The notes: a model not told the origin generated them from the sequence alone. Shown: positions 21,173 through 33,702, counted from the stretch's first letter. The stretch: 64,000 nucleotides of DNA from Branchiostoma floridae (GCF_000003815.2 NC_049996.1:18198018-18262017); one strand, 5' to 3'. Numbers and translations: made by a program.

Positions 21173-23472
21173 AGCTTATCTGCAGATACAAAAACATACA
21201 GGATTATCCGCAATTAAATCCATTACTTTTGATAAGGGAAAAAGGCATTACTTTTGATAAATAAAAAAAGGACTTAACGTCAAATAACAGTCACTTGAGT
21301 TGAGAAATGGTCAGATGTTTCGGGATGCAATCTTCCACTGCCTTTAGAGACAGTTTGGTCAGATGTCTAACTTTCATCAAAGGAAAAAAGACTTTGCACA
21401 ACAGGGTTTGAATCCCTAGCAGGCCCTACTAGTAATTTTGTGGCCTTAAGTATAGCACTTTAACTATTTCCTCCCTCAATTCTGTTTGAAATGAAAACCT
21501 AGCTTCAGTTACCAATGTCCTCTGGGATGGGACGAAAAGAGTAGGGATCTTTCCTGCAGCTGAGAGTATTTGATCAAGGAGGTTTAAACTTTAAATTAAA
21601 GGGACATAATGTAGAAATATGGCGCCAAAATTTCAAATGTTCTGAACTTGAAAATCTCCATTCAGATTGACATTTGCAACTTATTTCTAACTTATCTGCG
21701 TCATTTTATCACATTTCTAGTGCTAATTAACAACGTCAAAGTAAGCCGCGACCAAATTCACTTACTTCCGGGTAGCCTACCGGAAGTAAGCCGACCGTAG
21801 ATTTCCGAATCGACCGTTGCGGTCGCAGATCTTCGGAGCGTAGCGGGACTTTCAACAAACTTCAGTAATGATTCGAGCGAACCACCGAACGCGTTCTATA
21901 GCGCACTTTGGCTCGCCGGCGAGTTGAATAAAATGGCGGACAACTCAAGCGGTGGAGGGAAGTGCGCATATTTCAAGACATCCTCACGGCTCAACAAAGT
22001 CGTATCCATACATTGTAAATATTGCTGTGCAGTGTAATAAGGTAGACTCAACTCATTATGTAGAGAAATGACCGAAAACAGTGACTTTAATTTTACATTA
22101 TGTCCCTTTAAACCTCCTTCATTTGATGTACTCTCCTAGAAAAACCCCAGAGACAATTGACTCAGTACCAAGAGGCCATAACTTATGAAATGATAGACCG
22201 TCATAGACGTTAAACAAGGACAACAACAATAGACCCTACTGTTACTAGTAAGTAGTCAGAGAGGCCAATGAGGTCGCCCATTGCTGGAATCATGATCAGA
22301 GATGCAGTGATAAGATATGATGATGATGACCAATTAACTCCCTCTGTGCGGCCCCAGACAAAGACAGACAGACAGTGCCCTAAGGCAGGATTCCTGACCA
22401 GAAAAAGTCTTAAGAAGTTTATAGATTACATGTGGTAGTCTGAATCTTAATCATGTCTGGGAACTTTCTACACATTTTGTCTGAAGATATGTTATATGAG
22501 TGCCATATGGAAATTAATTGACCTAATGAGATTAATATGAATATCATATCAGAAATTAATGAACAACATTAACCTAGTACTTCAAGTTGCTGCATTTATT
22601 TGGAAATATAAAACTTATAATTCATAAGGACATTTTCTTTTAACTCAATTTGTTTCATTTCAAACAAACTCTTGAGTCTTGACCCATGCAGCTCAGCAAA
22701 TAATACCTAGTCATTCATTACAATGGAGGCTCAAAAACACCACAAAAACAGAAAAGAGTGTGGTAGAATTACGATTATTGATGTATAGTGTACCCAAGTT
22801 TATTGAACAGAAGTTGCAACACTCCTTGTTTACGCGAATTTGCAGAAAAACAAAACCCGACAAACAAAGAACTCCCTTGGCCTGGCCCCACTGGTCCCTA
22901 CCTTTATCAGACAACATTTAAATGGCACATTTCTCGCCCTTTCCGACGACCCACTGACCAAAACTAGCTCTATTTTCCCGCTAAGAAGTAAGACGATTCC
23001 TTCTCCTTGAGACAAGACCGGAAACATATGAAAAGCTGACGAAATTTTCAGGAGAATTGATTTTAAACAAGACATCTGCTTTGTTGGGCCGCCGCCCTAC
23101 CGGAGGCCTCCTCAAAATAATACGCTGCACCGTGCATTGTAGGGGCAAAATTGCCCCAGTTCTCACCCCCATATTCTCCTCACAAAAACACCCCGATTCC
23201 CACAAAACACGGGAAAAACAAAGGATCCACTCTTACCGATTGCATTCACGGATTCTGCCGCTATTTTGCCGCTAAAGGCGGCGGAGTTTTGCAGGAATAC
23301 GGGGAAGAAAGAGCAGAAAATGACATTAAATGTCTGGTCTCGCGGAGTCTCGCGCTGCCGTGAATCGCGCGTGAGTTGGGCGGGGTGAGAGGTCACGGTG
23401 CGGCGGGGACACACACTGCGCGTTTCGCGTGCACGTGAGCGAGGTTTTGTGCACGTTTGAGAACCAATCGCG
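21173..23472. promoter_or_regulatory. Shared upstream region of the zinc-finger gene and TSFM
   Basis: The two genes start head to head, with about 2.3 kb between their ATGs. The part nearest TSFM (about 22930-23470) is rich in CpG (for example GTGAATCGCGCGTGAG and GTGCGGCGGGG), as expected for a housekeeping, possibly bidirectional promoter. No TATA box stands out. The middle holds the 508-bp TTAA element. Transcription starts and a presumed 5' UTR exon of the zinc-finger gene cannot be fixed from sequence. Confidence 0.5.
21600..22107. mobile_element. 508-bp non-autonomous element with TTAA duplication (piggyBac- or Kolobok-like)
   Basis: Terminal inverted repeats AGGGACATAATGTA and TACATTATGTCCCT, flanked by TTAA at 21596-21599 and 22108-22111. 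TTAA target duplication is typical of piggyBac and Kolobok superfamilies. Inside, CTTACTTCCGG and CCGGAAGTAAG form a hairpin at about 21760-21791 that also contains ETS-type GGAAGT motifs. No transposase frame. Confidence 0.85.
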
Positions 23473-26400
23473 ATGTGGGTCTTCAGAACTATAGGTATGG
23501 TCCTTAGCATTGTGTAAAAAAAGTATGCTTCTTAATTTTTACCTCTATGGATGAGAAATATTAGACGAAACCGAGAGTGAAGTGATCGACTTTTCCTACT
23601 GAGGTCATCTATATATGAGGGAGGGGGGCAATTCTAATGCAAATATATGTACTCAAGAAATACTCGAAACCTTCATATAGCCAATGCAGTATGTGTGACA
23701 TGACTTTTGGGATTTCCATATTAACGTTATTGTAAGAAACTGTAACTGCAAACACGTATAGTCGGTATACTGTGCTAGAAAAACATTATCAGATGTTGCA
23801 TAATCAGTATGTTACATAATCAGAAAAACAGAATGGCGAAAATGCGGACCTAGTCACAATTGTTTTGTTGACCTTAACACAACAAAAATTCTCAGGTGTG
23901 GCCACTAGGTATTGGCCCTTCCATCTCCAGGTGCTGAAAACTGTAAATTGATCTGTCCTTAATCACTTTCAATGTTTCACACCCTGCCCACAATTACAGC
24001 CAGGTGTCAATCACTTTCACTTTTATGCTTAACAATCAGGTGTCAATCACTTTCCATTTCATTCATTCATGCCTATACCCACAAGTAGAACCAGGTGTCA
24101 ATAATGAATCACTTTCACTTTTATGTCAAACAATAAGGTGTAAATCACTTTCAATTTCATTCATTCATGCCTATATAAACAAGTAGGACCAGGTGTCAAT
24201 CACTTTCACTTTTATGTCAAACAATAAGGTGTCAATCACTTTCCATTTCCTTCATTTATGCCTATATAAACAAGTAGAACCAGGTGTCAATCACCTTCCC
24301 TTTCATGCCCTGCCCTACAGGTGTGACCAGGTGTTCTGCAGGTGTGTCATCGTTGGCCAGGTGTCTGCACACCTGTCCAGTGCTGGAAGGTGTCACCAAA
24401 GCCAACCTGTCCAAGCTGCGCAAGAAAACCGGCTTCACATTCGTCAACTGTAGGAAGGCACTGGAGAAGTTTGAAAATGACTTAGAGCAGGTAATGTTGG
24501 GTAGCTTGTATGCAGGGCTGTCTCCAGCTTTAAATTTTTTCTGTCCCACTCATACTCAGTATGACTCATACTAGTCATAGTCTGGAGCCCATGTTGTTGA
24601 TTTTCATTGCTAAATCATTTTAAGCTTAGGAATACACATTTTTAAGCTGAGGAATACACATCAGTTTCATGTCATGACGCTCAGATTTGCGAGACGTATT
24701 GAATTCTCCTTTTTCTGTCCCAACAAGCAAATTTCCATCCCAAGACAGAAGGACAGGTCCTGGAGACAACTCTGCTTGCATGTGAAAATGTGTTTGCACG
24801 TAGTTGAATCCTGGTGAAAGTTTTGTGAAATAAAAAATGAGATTTTGTAAACCTGAGCCCAAAACACATGAAGGGTCATATGAATTGTGTGATATCTGTC
24901 TTGTAGGCAGAGAAGTGGCTGAAGGAACAGGCACAGAAGGAGGGCTGGGCTAAAGCTACCAAACTACAGGACAGGCAGACTGCACAGGGGCTGGTGGGCG
25001 TGGCTCAGGAGGGCACCATGGCAACCATGGTGGAGGTAGGTCTCAGCATTTACAGGTGTGTTTTTAAAAGTTTGACCCCCCCCCACCCAAAAAAAATTGA
25101 ACTATTTGGGTGCCAGCATTTAATAGTTATTGATGGTTATTCTGTCCATGTTAAATCCTCAACACAAGCTTTTCATTTGACATAGATAAAAAAATCGTTT
25201 ACACCATGTTGGATTACAGCATGCATCTGTAAAACACAGGTAGATGCTACCGCTTTAATCCAGTTACCTGCCAAAGGATTCAAAATTAACAAAAATCATC
25301 AGTGAAAAGCCTCCATTTGTGATATTCCATTTGTATTGTCCTTGTCCTTGTCTCTATCAGCAGGGCTAACCCTTTGTAATAGTCACTGGCTTAAAAAAAA
25401 CACTCTCTATGGGATGAAAGCAGAGAGAGACTCAGAGAGATTTTACAGGGGGAGAAAAATCCTTATGGAGTATACAACTGTATATTAAGACCTAACTGAA
25501 TAACTTGTTGCCCCCCACCCCAGGTGAACTGTGAGACAGACTTCGTGGCCAGGAACCCCAAGTTCCGCCAGCTGGTCACGCAGGTTGCCATGGCAACACT
25601 CGGTGATGTCAAAGCTCACCCGCAGTGGACCCTGGGCTGGCTTAAGGTGATGAAAGACTAATGAACCAAATGTAAAAGCTATGAAAACTATTTTATGATT
25701 TTTTGCTTTATCTTTTGGTACTGCTTAGCCCTCATTACAGCAGTTATTAGCAGTGCCCATGGTGTCAGCAACAAGTGGCTTGTAGCCCAGTATAAAATAA
25801 CCAAAGGAAAATAAAGATTTAAATGACCAAACATAGTACATCTTCCTTTTTTCTTTCAATGAAAAACTATAACATTTTTGTTCTGAACTGTAAGATCAAC
25901 ATGACTCAATGTAATCTGTATCCCCTTTATCTGACCCTTGCCTCACCTCTCATGACCTCAATGAAAAGTGACCTGCAGGCTGATTTGACCTTCTCATGAA
26001 TAAATAAAAGTTCAAACAAGACAAACAAACAAAATGAAAGTTTGCACCGACAGTATCTAAGGCTAACATCACATTTCCAAACCGGGGCCTGGTCGGGCTG
26101 TTTGTCAAAATGAATAATAGAAATGTACAGGTAAATATATGCGCAAATGATGCCCACGACTATTCCATTTACGTTTTGTGTAGTTTGGTGTCTTTTTACA
26201 TCATACTGTTTGTTCTTGAAAGCTGGGCCATGGTTTGGAAATGTACTTAAGCCTAACAATGTTTCCCATGATGCTACAGGCCCTCCACACAGGCGAGGAG
26301 CTGAAGCAGCTGCAGATAGGAGACACGACCTTAGGTGACCTCACGGCCCTCACCATCGGCACTCTGGGAGAAAACATACAGATCCGCCGTGCCATGTACT

Positions 26401-26837
26401 ACTCTGTCCCCCCCATCCCCACCAAACACGTCGGGGTCTACGTCCACGCGCCCGTTGCCGGGACGACCGGCGGCCAATCGGGAAGCTGTGCTCTCGGGAA
26501 GTACGGCGCGCTCGTCGCCTTCCGACGGAAGAACACAGAGTTTCAGAACTTCAACGCCGCGGAGCTTGGCCGGCGGTTAGGACAGCACGTCGTCGGGATG
26601 AGCCCCCTGACTGTCGGAGAGATGCCGGAGGTTCGGGAGGAGGAAGGGGAGAAGAAGGATGGGGATAAGCAGGATGAGGAGGAGAGGAGTACAGACAGTG
26701 ATGAGGATGAGACACAGATGCTGCGGCAGACCTTCCTGCTGGACCCCACCATGACGGTGGGGGAGATGACCAGACAGCAGGGCATCGAGTTACTAGACTT
26801 TGTCAGGTTTGAGTGTGGAGAAGTGGAAGAGTCGTAA
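23473..26837 (+). CDS. TSFM: Elongation factor Ts, mitochondrial
   Basis: Guanine-nucleotide exchange factor that recycles mitochondrial EF-Tu during organelle translation. Exons 23473-23494, 24321-24490, 24907-25035, 25524-25646 and 26280-26837 give 333 residues, close to the usual length of animal mitochondrial EF-Ts. The first about 30 residues (MWVFRTIG... then ARCLHTCP) lack acids and carry Arg/Ser/Cys, as in a mitochondrial presequence. The N-terminal EF-Tu-binding/UBA-like domain is [20 protein letters not shown] with GWAKATKLQ. The family signature [17 protein letters not shown] is in exon 4. The C-terminal half has [10 protein letters not shown] and [10 protein letters not shown]. 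An acidic insert ([17 protein letters not shown]) lies before the last helix. The exon-2 acceptor could instead be at 24342, which keeps the frame and drops 7 residues. Head-to-head with the zinc-finger gene. Confidence 0.95.
24001..24320. repeat. Minisatellite of 91-98-bp units before TSFM exon 2
   Basis: CAGGTGTCAAT starts recur at 24001, 24092, 24190 and 24281, each followed by CACTTTC and TTCATTCATGCCTAT. The last unit merges into the pyrimidine tract and acceptor of exon 2, so this is another tandem array anchored on a splice acceptor. Confidence 0.88.
24513..24774. mobile_element. hAT-like non-autonomous element, 262 bp, in TSFM intron 2
   Basis: Ends CAGGGCTGTCTCCAG and CTGGAGACAACTCTG (inverted, two mismatches). 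Flanked by an 8-bp duplication with one difference, CTTGTATG (24505-24512) and CTTGCATG (24775-24782). CAGGG ends with 8-bp duplications are typical of hAT elements. No coding capacity. Confidence 0.8.
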
Positions 26838-27940
26838 GAGATTGGAAGATACACTAGGATGTACAGTTACCCCATCATCATCATCATCATTTATTTGTTT
26901 TACCAGAGTTACATCGCTCAGGCTTCAGCCTGTTTTTCAGGACTCCCTGGACACATATGGAAACAGACACCATACAATACTTGGGAACTCAGTTTATCGC
27001 CCATTCCTCGTTAAAGGGGCAAATTGCTGTCGCACATAAGCAGCGGGCCACAGTTTTCTTTAAAGACACAATGACTACGTATTTTGCCCTTTTCCGTTAC
27101 AAGTACATGATAGTAATATGCTAAGCAATGTTTTCCTACCATTGTTAGTTGCCTTTTGGTCGTCCCGGGTAAGGTTTTGCTTAGAAACACGCTAAAAACA
27201 CGTGTCGGAAATGCTATAAAGGTGAATATCGTGGCATTCTGATAATGAAAAGACGTTAGTTCTTTAAATTTTCAGTCATAATTTACATCAACCACTTAGG
27301 CCGGCTTGTCAGGTGTTGATGAACTTGTCCAGCAGACGACCTTTTTACGTCAGATGCCGTTTTATTCTTGTCGCCAACTTTTGTATAATTTACGTTACCG
27401 AACTTCTGTTGGGTGTAATTCGCTTACGAAAAGACATTTCCTGATAATTTTTTCACTGTTTTATCTGCTAAACAGTGGTGTTGCATAACAAACAAATGAC
27501 AGAACACATAAAACACGAATGTTGGAAACATGACTATAACCGCCAATCTCAGGCCGTTTGTCACTTTTTTGATATAATTTACGTTACCATAATAAGTCCC
27601 TTAGAATGTATAGAAAGATCATTACTTTTGTACTCATAGGAAAGAATGCTCCCAGATAAGTAATTGCCTGCAGAGTTAATCTTTCCAGAGCTGTTTGTTA
27701 AAATTTTATTTATCATTAAAAGCATAAATATAATTTACGTTACCATATAATTTACGTTACCATTTTTTTTCTTCAACATGTCATCGGATGTTCAGCAAGA
27801 GCACATCAACCAAAGACGTATTATCTGCTGTAATGTTACTGTAGGTGGGCTTGGCTTGCCATAGAGTCACAATGCAGTCTGTTTATATGTTCCTGTTTCA
27901 GTGAATCTTACGATGCTGGGACTTTTCATTTCTCATAGGA
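26838..27940. other. Region after TSFM, no gene seen
   Basis: Begins with a short ATC microsatellite (26874-26890). The word TAATTTACGTTACC recurs at about 27382, 27571, 27731, 27748 and again at 29304. No clear AATAAA within 500 bp of the TSFM stop, so its 3' end is undefined. An ATTAAA lies near 27715. Confidence 0.5.
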
Positions 27941-27944
27941 ATGT

Positions 27945-28185
27945 AGAAATACGAGGGGCGAGTAAGAACAGAAAGAAACAACACCCCGACTCCCGGGATT
28001 CGAACCCGCGCCGAACCCGGGCAGCCGGATCACAAATCGAACGTGCAAGCCGTTCGGCCAAAAGGCTTAAGCCATTAGGCGTCTTCGGTTTAGCAGTCCT
28101 TGAACACCACTGTTACACTACTCCCCCTTTTCTTTTCAAGATTCGTCCTCGAATCTCCGAGATCGACATCCCTGTGTGTCCTTTA
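27945..28185 (-). mobile_element. tRNA-derived SINE, copy 1
   Basis: On minus it holds an A-box-like TGGCCGAACGG (28060-28050) and a perfect B-box GGTTCGAATCC (28006-27996), the internal RNA polymerase III promoter of tRNA genes. There is also a unique 5' leader and body shared with copies at 48490-48722 and 48772-48945. Identity is high across roughly 230 bp. No tRNA cloverleaf with a closing acceptor stem is formed, so it is not called as a tRNA gene. Confidence 0.85.
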
Positions 28186-28449
28186 TTGAATTTCTGAAAA
28201 TTCACATTTGTTCTTTGGTACGTGCATATGTAAGGAGATTACACACTGCATTTTGAAACCAAAAATTTCCACAGAAAATATCCGAAACATTGCGGGCTTT
28301 TTAGAACGATCAAAACTCATTATCAATGTTAGAAGGAGCCATCCCCCTTACAGTCTGTACTTATTCCCTCTGCTCTGGTATTTGTTTCGCTCCTTTTTAT
28401 TGGTCAATGCCTGCATATATCTTACTTTCTTGTGTGTATCGCTACTTTT

Positions 28450-28559
28450 GATTGGTCAAAATGAATCGACACCGGCACCGGTGTCGATTTGCATCAACGC
28501 TGGTGCCGGTGTCGATGCAAATCAACACCGGTGCCGGTGTCGATTCATTCTGACCAATC
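28450..28559. repeat. Large near-perfect palindrome with CCAAT and octamer motifs
   Basis: Arms 28450-28495 and 28514-28559 are 46 bp each with two mismatches, around an 18-bp loop. Each arm begins with an inverted CCAAT box (GATTGG) and ends with the octamer ATTTGCAT, and the core is CACCGGCACCGGTGTCGA. Surrounding bases (CGCTCCTCT-like) extend the symmetry weakly. Likely a foldback element. Regulatory activity is speculation. Confidence 0.85.
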
Positions 28560-30016
28560 AGAGGAGCGAAACGCACCTGCCTGGCCTGGATCTTTGTGTT
28601 ACGGCGTCATAACCAACGTGGAACGGGGACTTCTCATTGGTCCGCGGCGCCTGGCTATATGATAATGTTGTTTATAGCCTTGCTCATCAACAAAAGCCTT
28701 GTTATACACATATTACACAGTTCTTTCTGCCAGTATTATTTAACCACACGATATAAGGTGTATGGATGGACATTTTGTTAGGTAGCACATTCATTCTGTA
28801 TTGATGTGATATTGTGTTTGTTCCACGAACAAAAATTTTCCTGACATTAAAAAATGTTTTATAAGAAGTGCGATAACTGGTGTTTAGTTTGTTGTCTTTC
28901 CAATATCGAAAGCTTGTGCTAGAAAGGCCCAGTCCATCTGGTGCATGTTGCCATCGCATCATGTCGTGCTATTCCCAAAGACTTGATTAAAGGACGCGAG
29001 GACGAAGCGGTTCTGACCTAGAGCGTGTGATTGCGTGAATTCTTTGTTACTTAGCATGTATTTAAATAGACCCCGCCAAGATAGAGACCTTGCATATCTT
29101 GAGTGTCTTTCCGCAGAGTCCGGGTGGGTACAGGACGAACAAGATTATACGGGTATTCCGGATAACAAAGATACACTTTTTTGCTACTCTGAGTTAGCAA
29201 CATGAAGATAAGAGGTCCAGCATTATAGACGAACATGACCTGATCAGTTCAAATAGAGCCAGTATGTACACTATTCGGCTTTCCTCCAAATGTTAGAGAT
29301 TCTGTAATTTACGTTACCACAGTTCATTGGCATTTACCTGTAGAATAGATATCGCCTGCTTCCAACCATTTTCATAAATATATTCTATCACTCTTATCCC
29401 ATCCTACAGGGTGAAAATTAAGGAGTATTAAACGGTTTGTCTTCATATCAGAAAAAAAAAATATCATTTATTTACTTTAATACAAATGTAGCAAACTTAA
29501 TAGCTAGTAATTTTGATGATTATTCCGAAACAAATGACACGGCGGTTAAATATTTCTCATTGGCGTGTAATTTGAAGGTTTTGGGTTGGAAAATTCGCTA
29601 ATTTGGCTGTTGTTAATCCACTATTACTTGCTGGAACATTTCTCTGTGTAGTAATATGCTCTTTATTACGAAATTGTAGGAAAGATGACATGGCCTACTA
29701 AAAATCAAATATCTCCAAAATTAAGCGTGTTAGCACCAGACAAAAATAGCAAAAGATAGTCGATATAAGTGGTAACAAGTTCATACCAGCAGGTAAGCGT
29801 TTTGGACAACTGTATTTTTTACAATTTTCTACCTCCAATTTTCCCAGTTAATGAGGAATGGGCGTTATATCACATTTGATTCTGTGGGATTTCTATGGAC
29901 ACACTGCAGCTGTCTATGATGATAAGTAACAGATATAGTTACTTTTGGATTTGCCAATCAGAATAAAAGTTACTGTGTTTTGGTCATAACCAGAAAACAG
30001 TCCATGCATGTATTAC
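28560..30016. other. Intergenic stretch, no gene seen
   Basis: AT-rich sequence between the palindrome and the TSFM tail duplicate. Short open frames show no known motif. Confidence 0.5.
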
Positions 30017-30017
30017 A

Positions 30018-30110
30018 GGCATTGAGCTGCTAGACTTTGTCAGATTCGAGTGTGGAGAAGTGGAGGAGTCGTAGGTGAAACAGTAAGATGTTAGGATGTA
30101 CAGTTAACCT
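30018..30110 (+). pseudogene. Duplicate of the last coding segment of TSFM
   Basis: 30018-30074 encodes the same 18-residue ending as TSFM ([18 protein letters not shown] then stop), with only synonymous changes to the source at 26780-26837. The similarity runs on into 3' UTR-like sequence (AGGATGTACAGTTA). It is preceded by TATTACAG, an acceptor-like sequence. There is no upstream coding sequence, so it is a partial duplication, or conceivably an unused alternative terminal exon. Confidence 0.85.
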
Positions 30111-30374
30111 ACGTGAAGTCGGATTTTTAGATAGCATCTTCTTAAGCACTCAAATTTGATGAGACTGTGCAAAAAACATCTTGCGTTTGATCCAGTTGTT
30201 TCTTGACATTATCATTATGTTTATATGACATTTCATTCTGTGGCATTACTAAGAACATACAGTCCAGTGTCACTGATGATGTCCAAAATCATAAACAGTT
30301 GCTTGAGTAACTGCTTTTTGGCGAAAGTTACTGTGTTTCAGTCGTAAACACACAACGGTCCATACATGTATTAT

Positions 30375-30452
30375 AGGTACAATGTATCAAGTTGCTGGGC
30401 TTTGTCAAGTTTGATTACGAAGAAGTCATAGAACTGGGCTGAAACTAGGATG
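30375..30452 (+). pseudogene. Third, more decayed copy of the TSFM tail
   Basis: Starts after TATTATAGG and still aligns with the copy at 30018 (CTTTGTCAAGTTTGA, GAAGAAGT, AGGATGTA) but carries several changes and a shifted frame. The about 90 bp before it also match the sequence before 30018 (AAGTTACTGTGTTT, CCATRCATGTATTA), so copies 2 and 3 are a tandem duplication of about 357 bp. Confidence 0.75.
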
Positions 30453-33400
30453 TATGGTTAGATCACAAAATGTGCAGTTTTAAAGATGAAACCCTCTGGA
30501 TAATACCAGATCTGATGTGTAAAGAAAAGAAGGAGTATAGCTTGTCGTACAGTACTGCAGCACAGCTTTTACAGTTTAATAACAAGAACAATTTATCAAC
30601 ATTTGTCAATATTAAATGTTCTGTTAGGGCTTATGGCTTGATTTTCGATTGATGGTAAATTCCTACCAGAACCGAGAGCATCACCACTGTGTTATTGAGT
30701 TGATACTACTTGACTGAGTGACACTTGTATGTACATGTTTAACAAGAAGCTAGGCAGAGATAATAAGTGTAATGAACAAGCATGTATCATAAACATACAT
30801 AAACCATGATATGTACATGAAATATTCAAAACCAATGTGTTTTTCTTCTTTGCATAGTTTCTTTTCTTATAACACACTCAGAACACAATGTGTATTTGGA
30901 AGCAGAGCCCAAGGACTGATGTAACGTCCTTGCAGAGCCCAACCCCCTTCTCGCACTACCCTTTACCTCCCCAACCGAAGTCAGGTACCAATTTTTACAC
31001 CTGCCTAGTGTGAGGACAGTTTGTATCTTTGTGCCTTTCCTAAGTGCACAAGATCAATTGCATGCTGGGATTCGAACCCAGTACCCCTGGCTTTTGGACC
31101 AATACACTGGAGTTATTCAAACTTGTCAGATGTACAGGGAGATATTTATCATGTGTATTTTCTTCTTGTGCTTAGTTATACTCTAAAATAGTCAAGAATC
31201 AAATCAGTGCAACAGTAACCCATTATTATGACTTACTAAAAGATGTGAACTGAACTGAACTGAAAAGATGTGGTCACAGTAAAATCAGCATGTAATGAAG
31301 AGATGATAGGCTCTGATCTTTTTCTCCCATCTTTATTGACAACGGATACAGTCACAAATACAACATGTATTACATACATTACAGACATGTTTCTGAAATG
31401 GACCATGAGGTCTAACCTCGTATTGTGGACAAAGCTGTTCCTTGTCAAAGTTTGGTTGTACAGGAACCAAAGATTATTATTTAATAAATGCAATCATGTT
31501 GAGTTGGCATACAGTCTGTAGCTCTGAATCAATCCTTTTTTTCTGTTTACCAAAATTCAGAAGGGGGGGGGGGTGGCATGAATCATCTTAGTTCATTCAG
31601 ATCCTTGTAGTACCTTAAGTGGTATAGGGACTCCCAGTTACCAACTGATTGGAACCAGGAGCTTAACTGCAATGCTGACAGGGACATCCTTGAAAGTCCT
31701 TATTACTTACTTTGTATCAAACTTACAGTACTGCATTTAGCCCCATCGGGGCATGGACATGCAATAAACATTATTGTCATTGTCAATAAATGTACATGTA
31801 AGTTATTGGATGCTTGACAGCCTTTTACACGAGGGAATGCTGTACATATAATATTAACAAGTTACAGTGGAATGTCTACAATAAGTACTACAGTCCTGGG
31901 TTGTTCCTCAATACCATTGATTCTTACATGTACGTCCTCCACAAATGATTCTGTTTATAGGAACACTAGATTTTAAAGGAAATGGATTTGAGTGCTAAGT
32001 GCAGGACATGTTTATGCTTTTGTCTCACAAAGAAGCTCTTAATGCTGAAAGCTCCCACAAGCGGGAACTATCTACACGCAATGCAACTTAGTATTGTTAG
32101 GCTTTAAAAATATTTTTGTACCAATTCCATAGCTGAACTTTGAAGCAGTGGCTTATGTCAGATTGCACTTTAAAATGTGGCTAATACTAGCTATTGGCAA
32201 CATGTATTTCCACAAGTAATAGGAACAAAACAGTAAGGATTTATGAAGCCTACTCCAACCAACCACCCATCCCATATCCTCCTTTGCATTAAGTGAATTT
32301 TGGGGGAATACCGGGTAGATACTGGCCATTGCTCCAGTGTAATTTTGTCAAATGTATTTCCACAAGTAATAGGAACAGTAAGGATATATGAACTATACTC
32401 CGAGCACCCACCCATCCTATATCCTCGCTTCAATTATGTGACTGTATTTTAAGGGAATAGGCACTGGCCATTGCTCCAGTGTCATTTCTTTTCTTTCAAA
32501 AGTTGGATCCATGGAATGCTTGAACAGGAACAGGAACACAATTGCTTGAGCCAGAAAGTATGCTGTGATGCCCGTGGACTATTGCAAAAGACATGATACG
32601 TTGCTATATAAAGTAAATTTGTTTCAAATACAGTAAAATAGTGGTCTTTTGATTGAAGTGTTCACATAGTGGATGACAAATTTAAAAGTGGCATGCGTAT
32701 CAGGGATCCAATCAAAATGCAAGAGTCATGCTTTCAGCAAATCAGCTTGGTCTGTCCATACCAAATAGCCAATCAGCACACTGATCAAGTTTACATTAAT
32801 TTCAAATTTGTGTTTGTAGCTACCAGATCTAGAGCAAGGTCCATGCTGTAAACTGACATATCTTTATTTGCTTGAAAAAAAAGTGAAAACAAGATTCAAG
32901 AAAAAATGTGTACCTTGTACTTTAAAGATAAAACAACATATTAAATAACAATGTGCCAATGCAGCACCTGTTCAGAACGTATTATAAGTACCATCTCAAT
33001 GTTCTTATGTTACAGTACATGGTCCCTACAACCTATAGTTGCACTTTAGTCGCTATGGTAAGGCCACAGAAACTCCATACCATGGATGACATCCTTAGCT
33101 AGTAGTATCCCATATTTGATTATACTGCTGCACGAGTCCCTGATACAGGGGGCTATATAAATATTTGTTTTCATCTCTCTATAGAAAAAAAAATCATCTG
33201 GCGTCTTTTTTATAGATCTTATCCAACTGGGTAAGAAACAGAAGTGCAAGTTGGAATGTTATCCAATAGTATGCTTATACTTATTGGCACATGTGTTTAT
33301 CCTATGTGAACTGAAAGTAGGTTTCAGAATCTGAATATTGTCTTCTTTGTCATCGCATGTTTGAATGATGGGCAATTTTGAAGCAAAACATCCATGATTG

Positions 33401-33640
33401 CAAAAGGAAATGGCATTAGTTCTAATTTAAAAAATGTCCACTAGTTAAGAGACGTTATTCGGTCACATAATTTATTTTTGTGCTACGTAAAGTTTCATCT
33501 GGATGTCTAACCATCATCGATGAAATGTCCACCAGATTTGGATTTTCAGAGGATGCCATCCATAAAATTAAATTTCTGAGGCCTGACTAATCATATCTAT
33601 AACTAACAGCCAGCCAGGATGGTTCCCACCCCAGACAGTG
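30453..33640. other. Intergenic stretch without recognisable gene
   Basis: Contains a tRNA-like B-box remnant (GGATTCGAACCC, 31069-31080) and a direct duplication of about 147 bp at 32199-32480 (TGTATTTCCACAAGTAATAG twice). A G-run lies at 31563-31573. No exons with known domains were found on either strand. Confidence 0.5.
32199..32490. repeat. Direct tandem duplication, about 147-bp unit
   Basis: TGTATTTCCACAAGTAATAG recurs 147 bp apart (32202 and 32349), followed in both by GGAACA, CACCCATCC, TATATCCTC-like and ACTGGCCATTGCTCCAG. Moderately diverged. Confidence 0.85.
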
Positions 33641-33702
33641 TGGCCAGGTGACAGCGGTGTCCATCTTCCATCTGTGAATAGTTTCATCAGGTTGGTGCGT
33701 CA

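Noticed and set aside
27990-28075. tRNA gene on minus
   Set aside because: A and B boxes are present but no closing acceptor stem or convincing cloverleaf, and the same sequence recurs as a longer SINE.
27901-28197. 98-codon frame, similar to frames at 48493 and 48774
   Set aside because: These are translations of the SINE on the wrong strand, not proteins.
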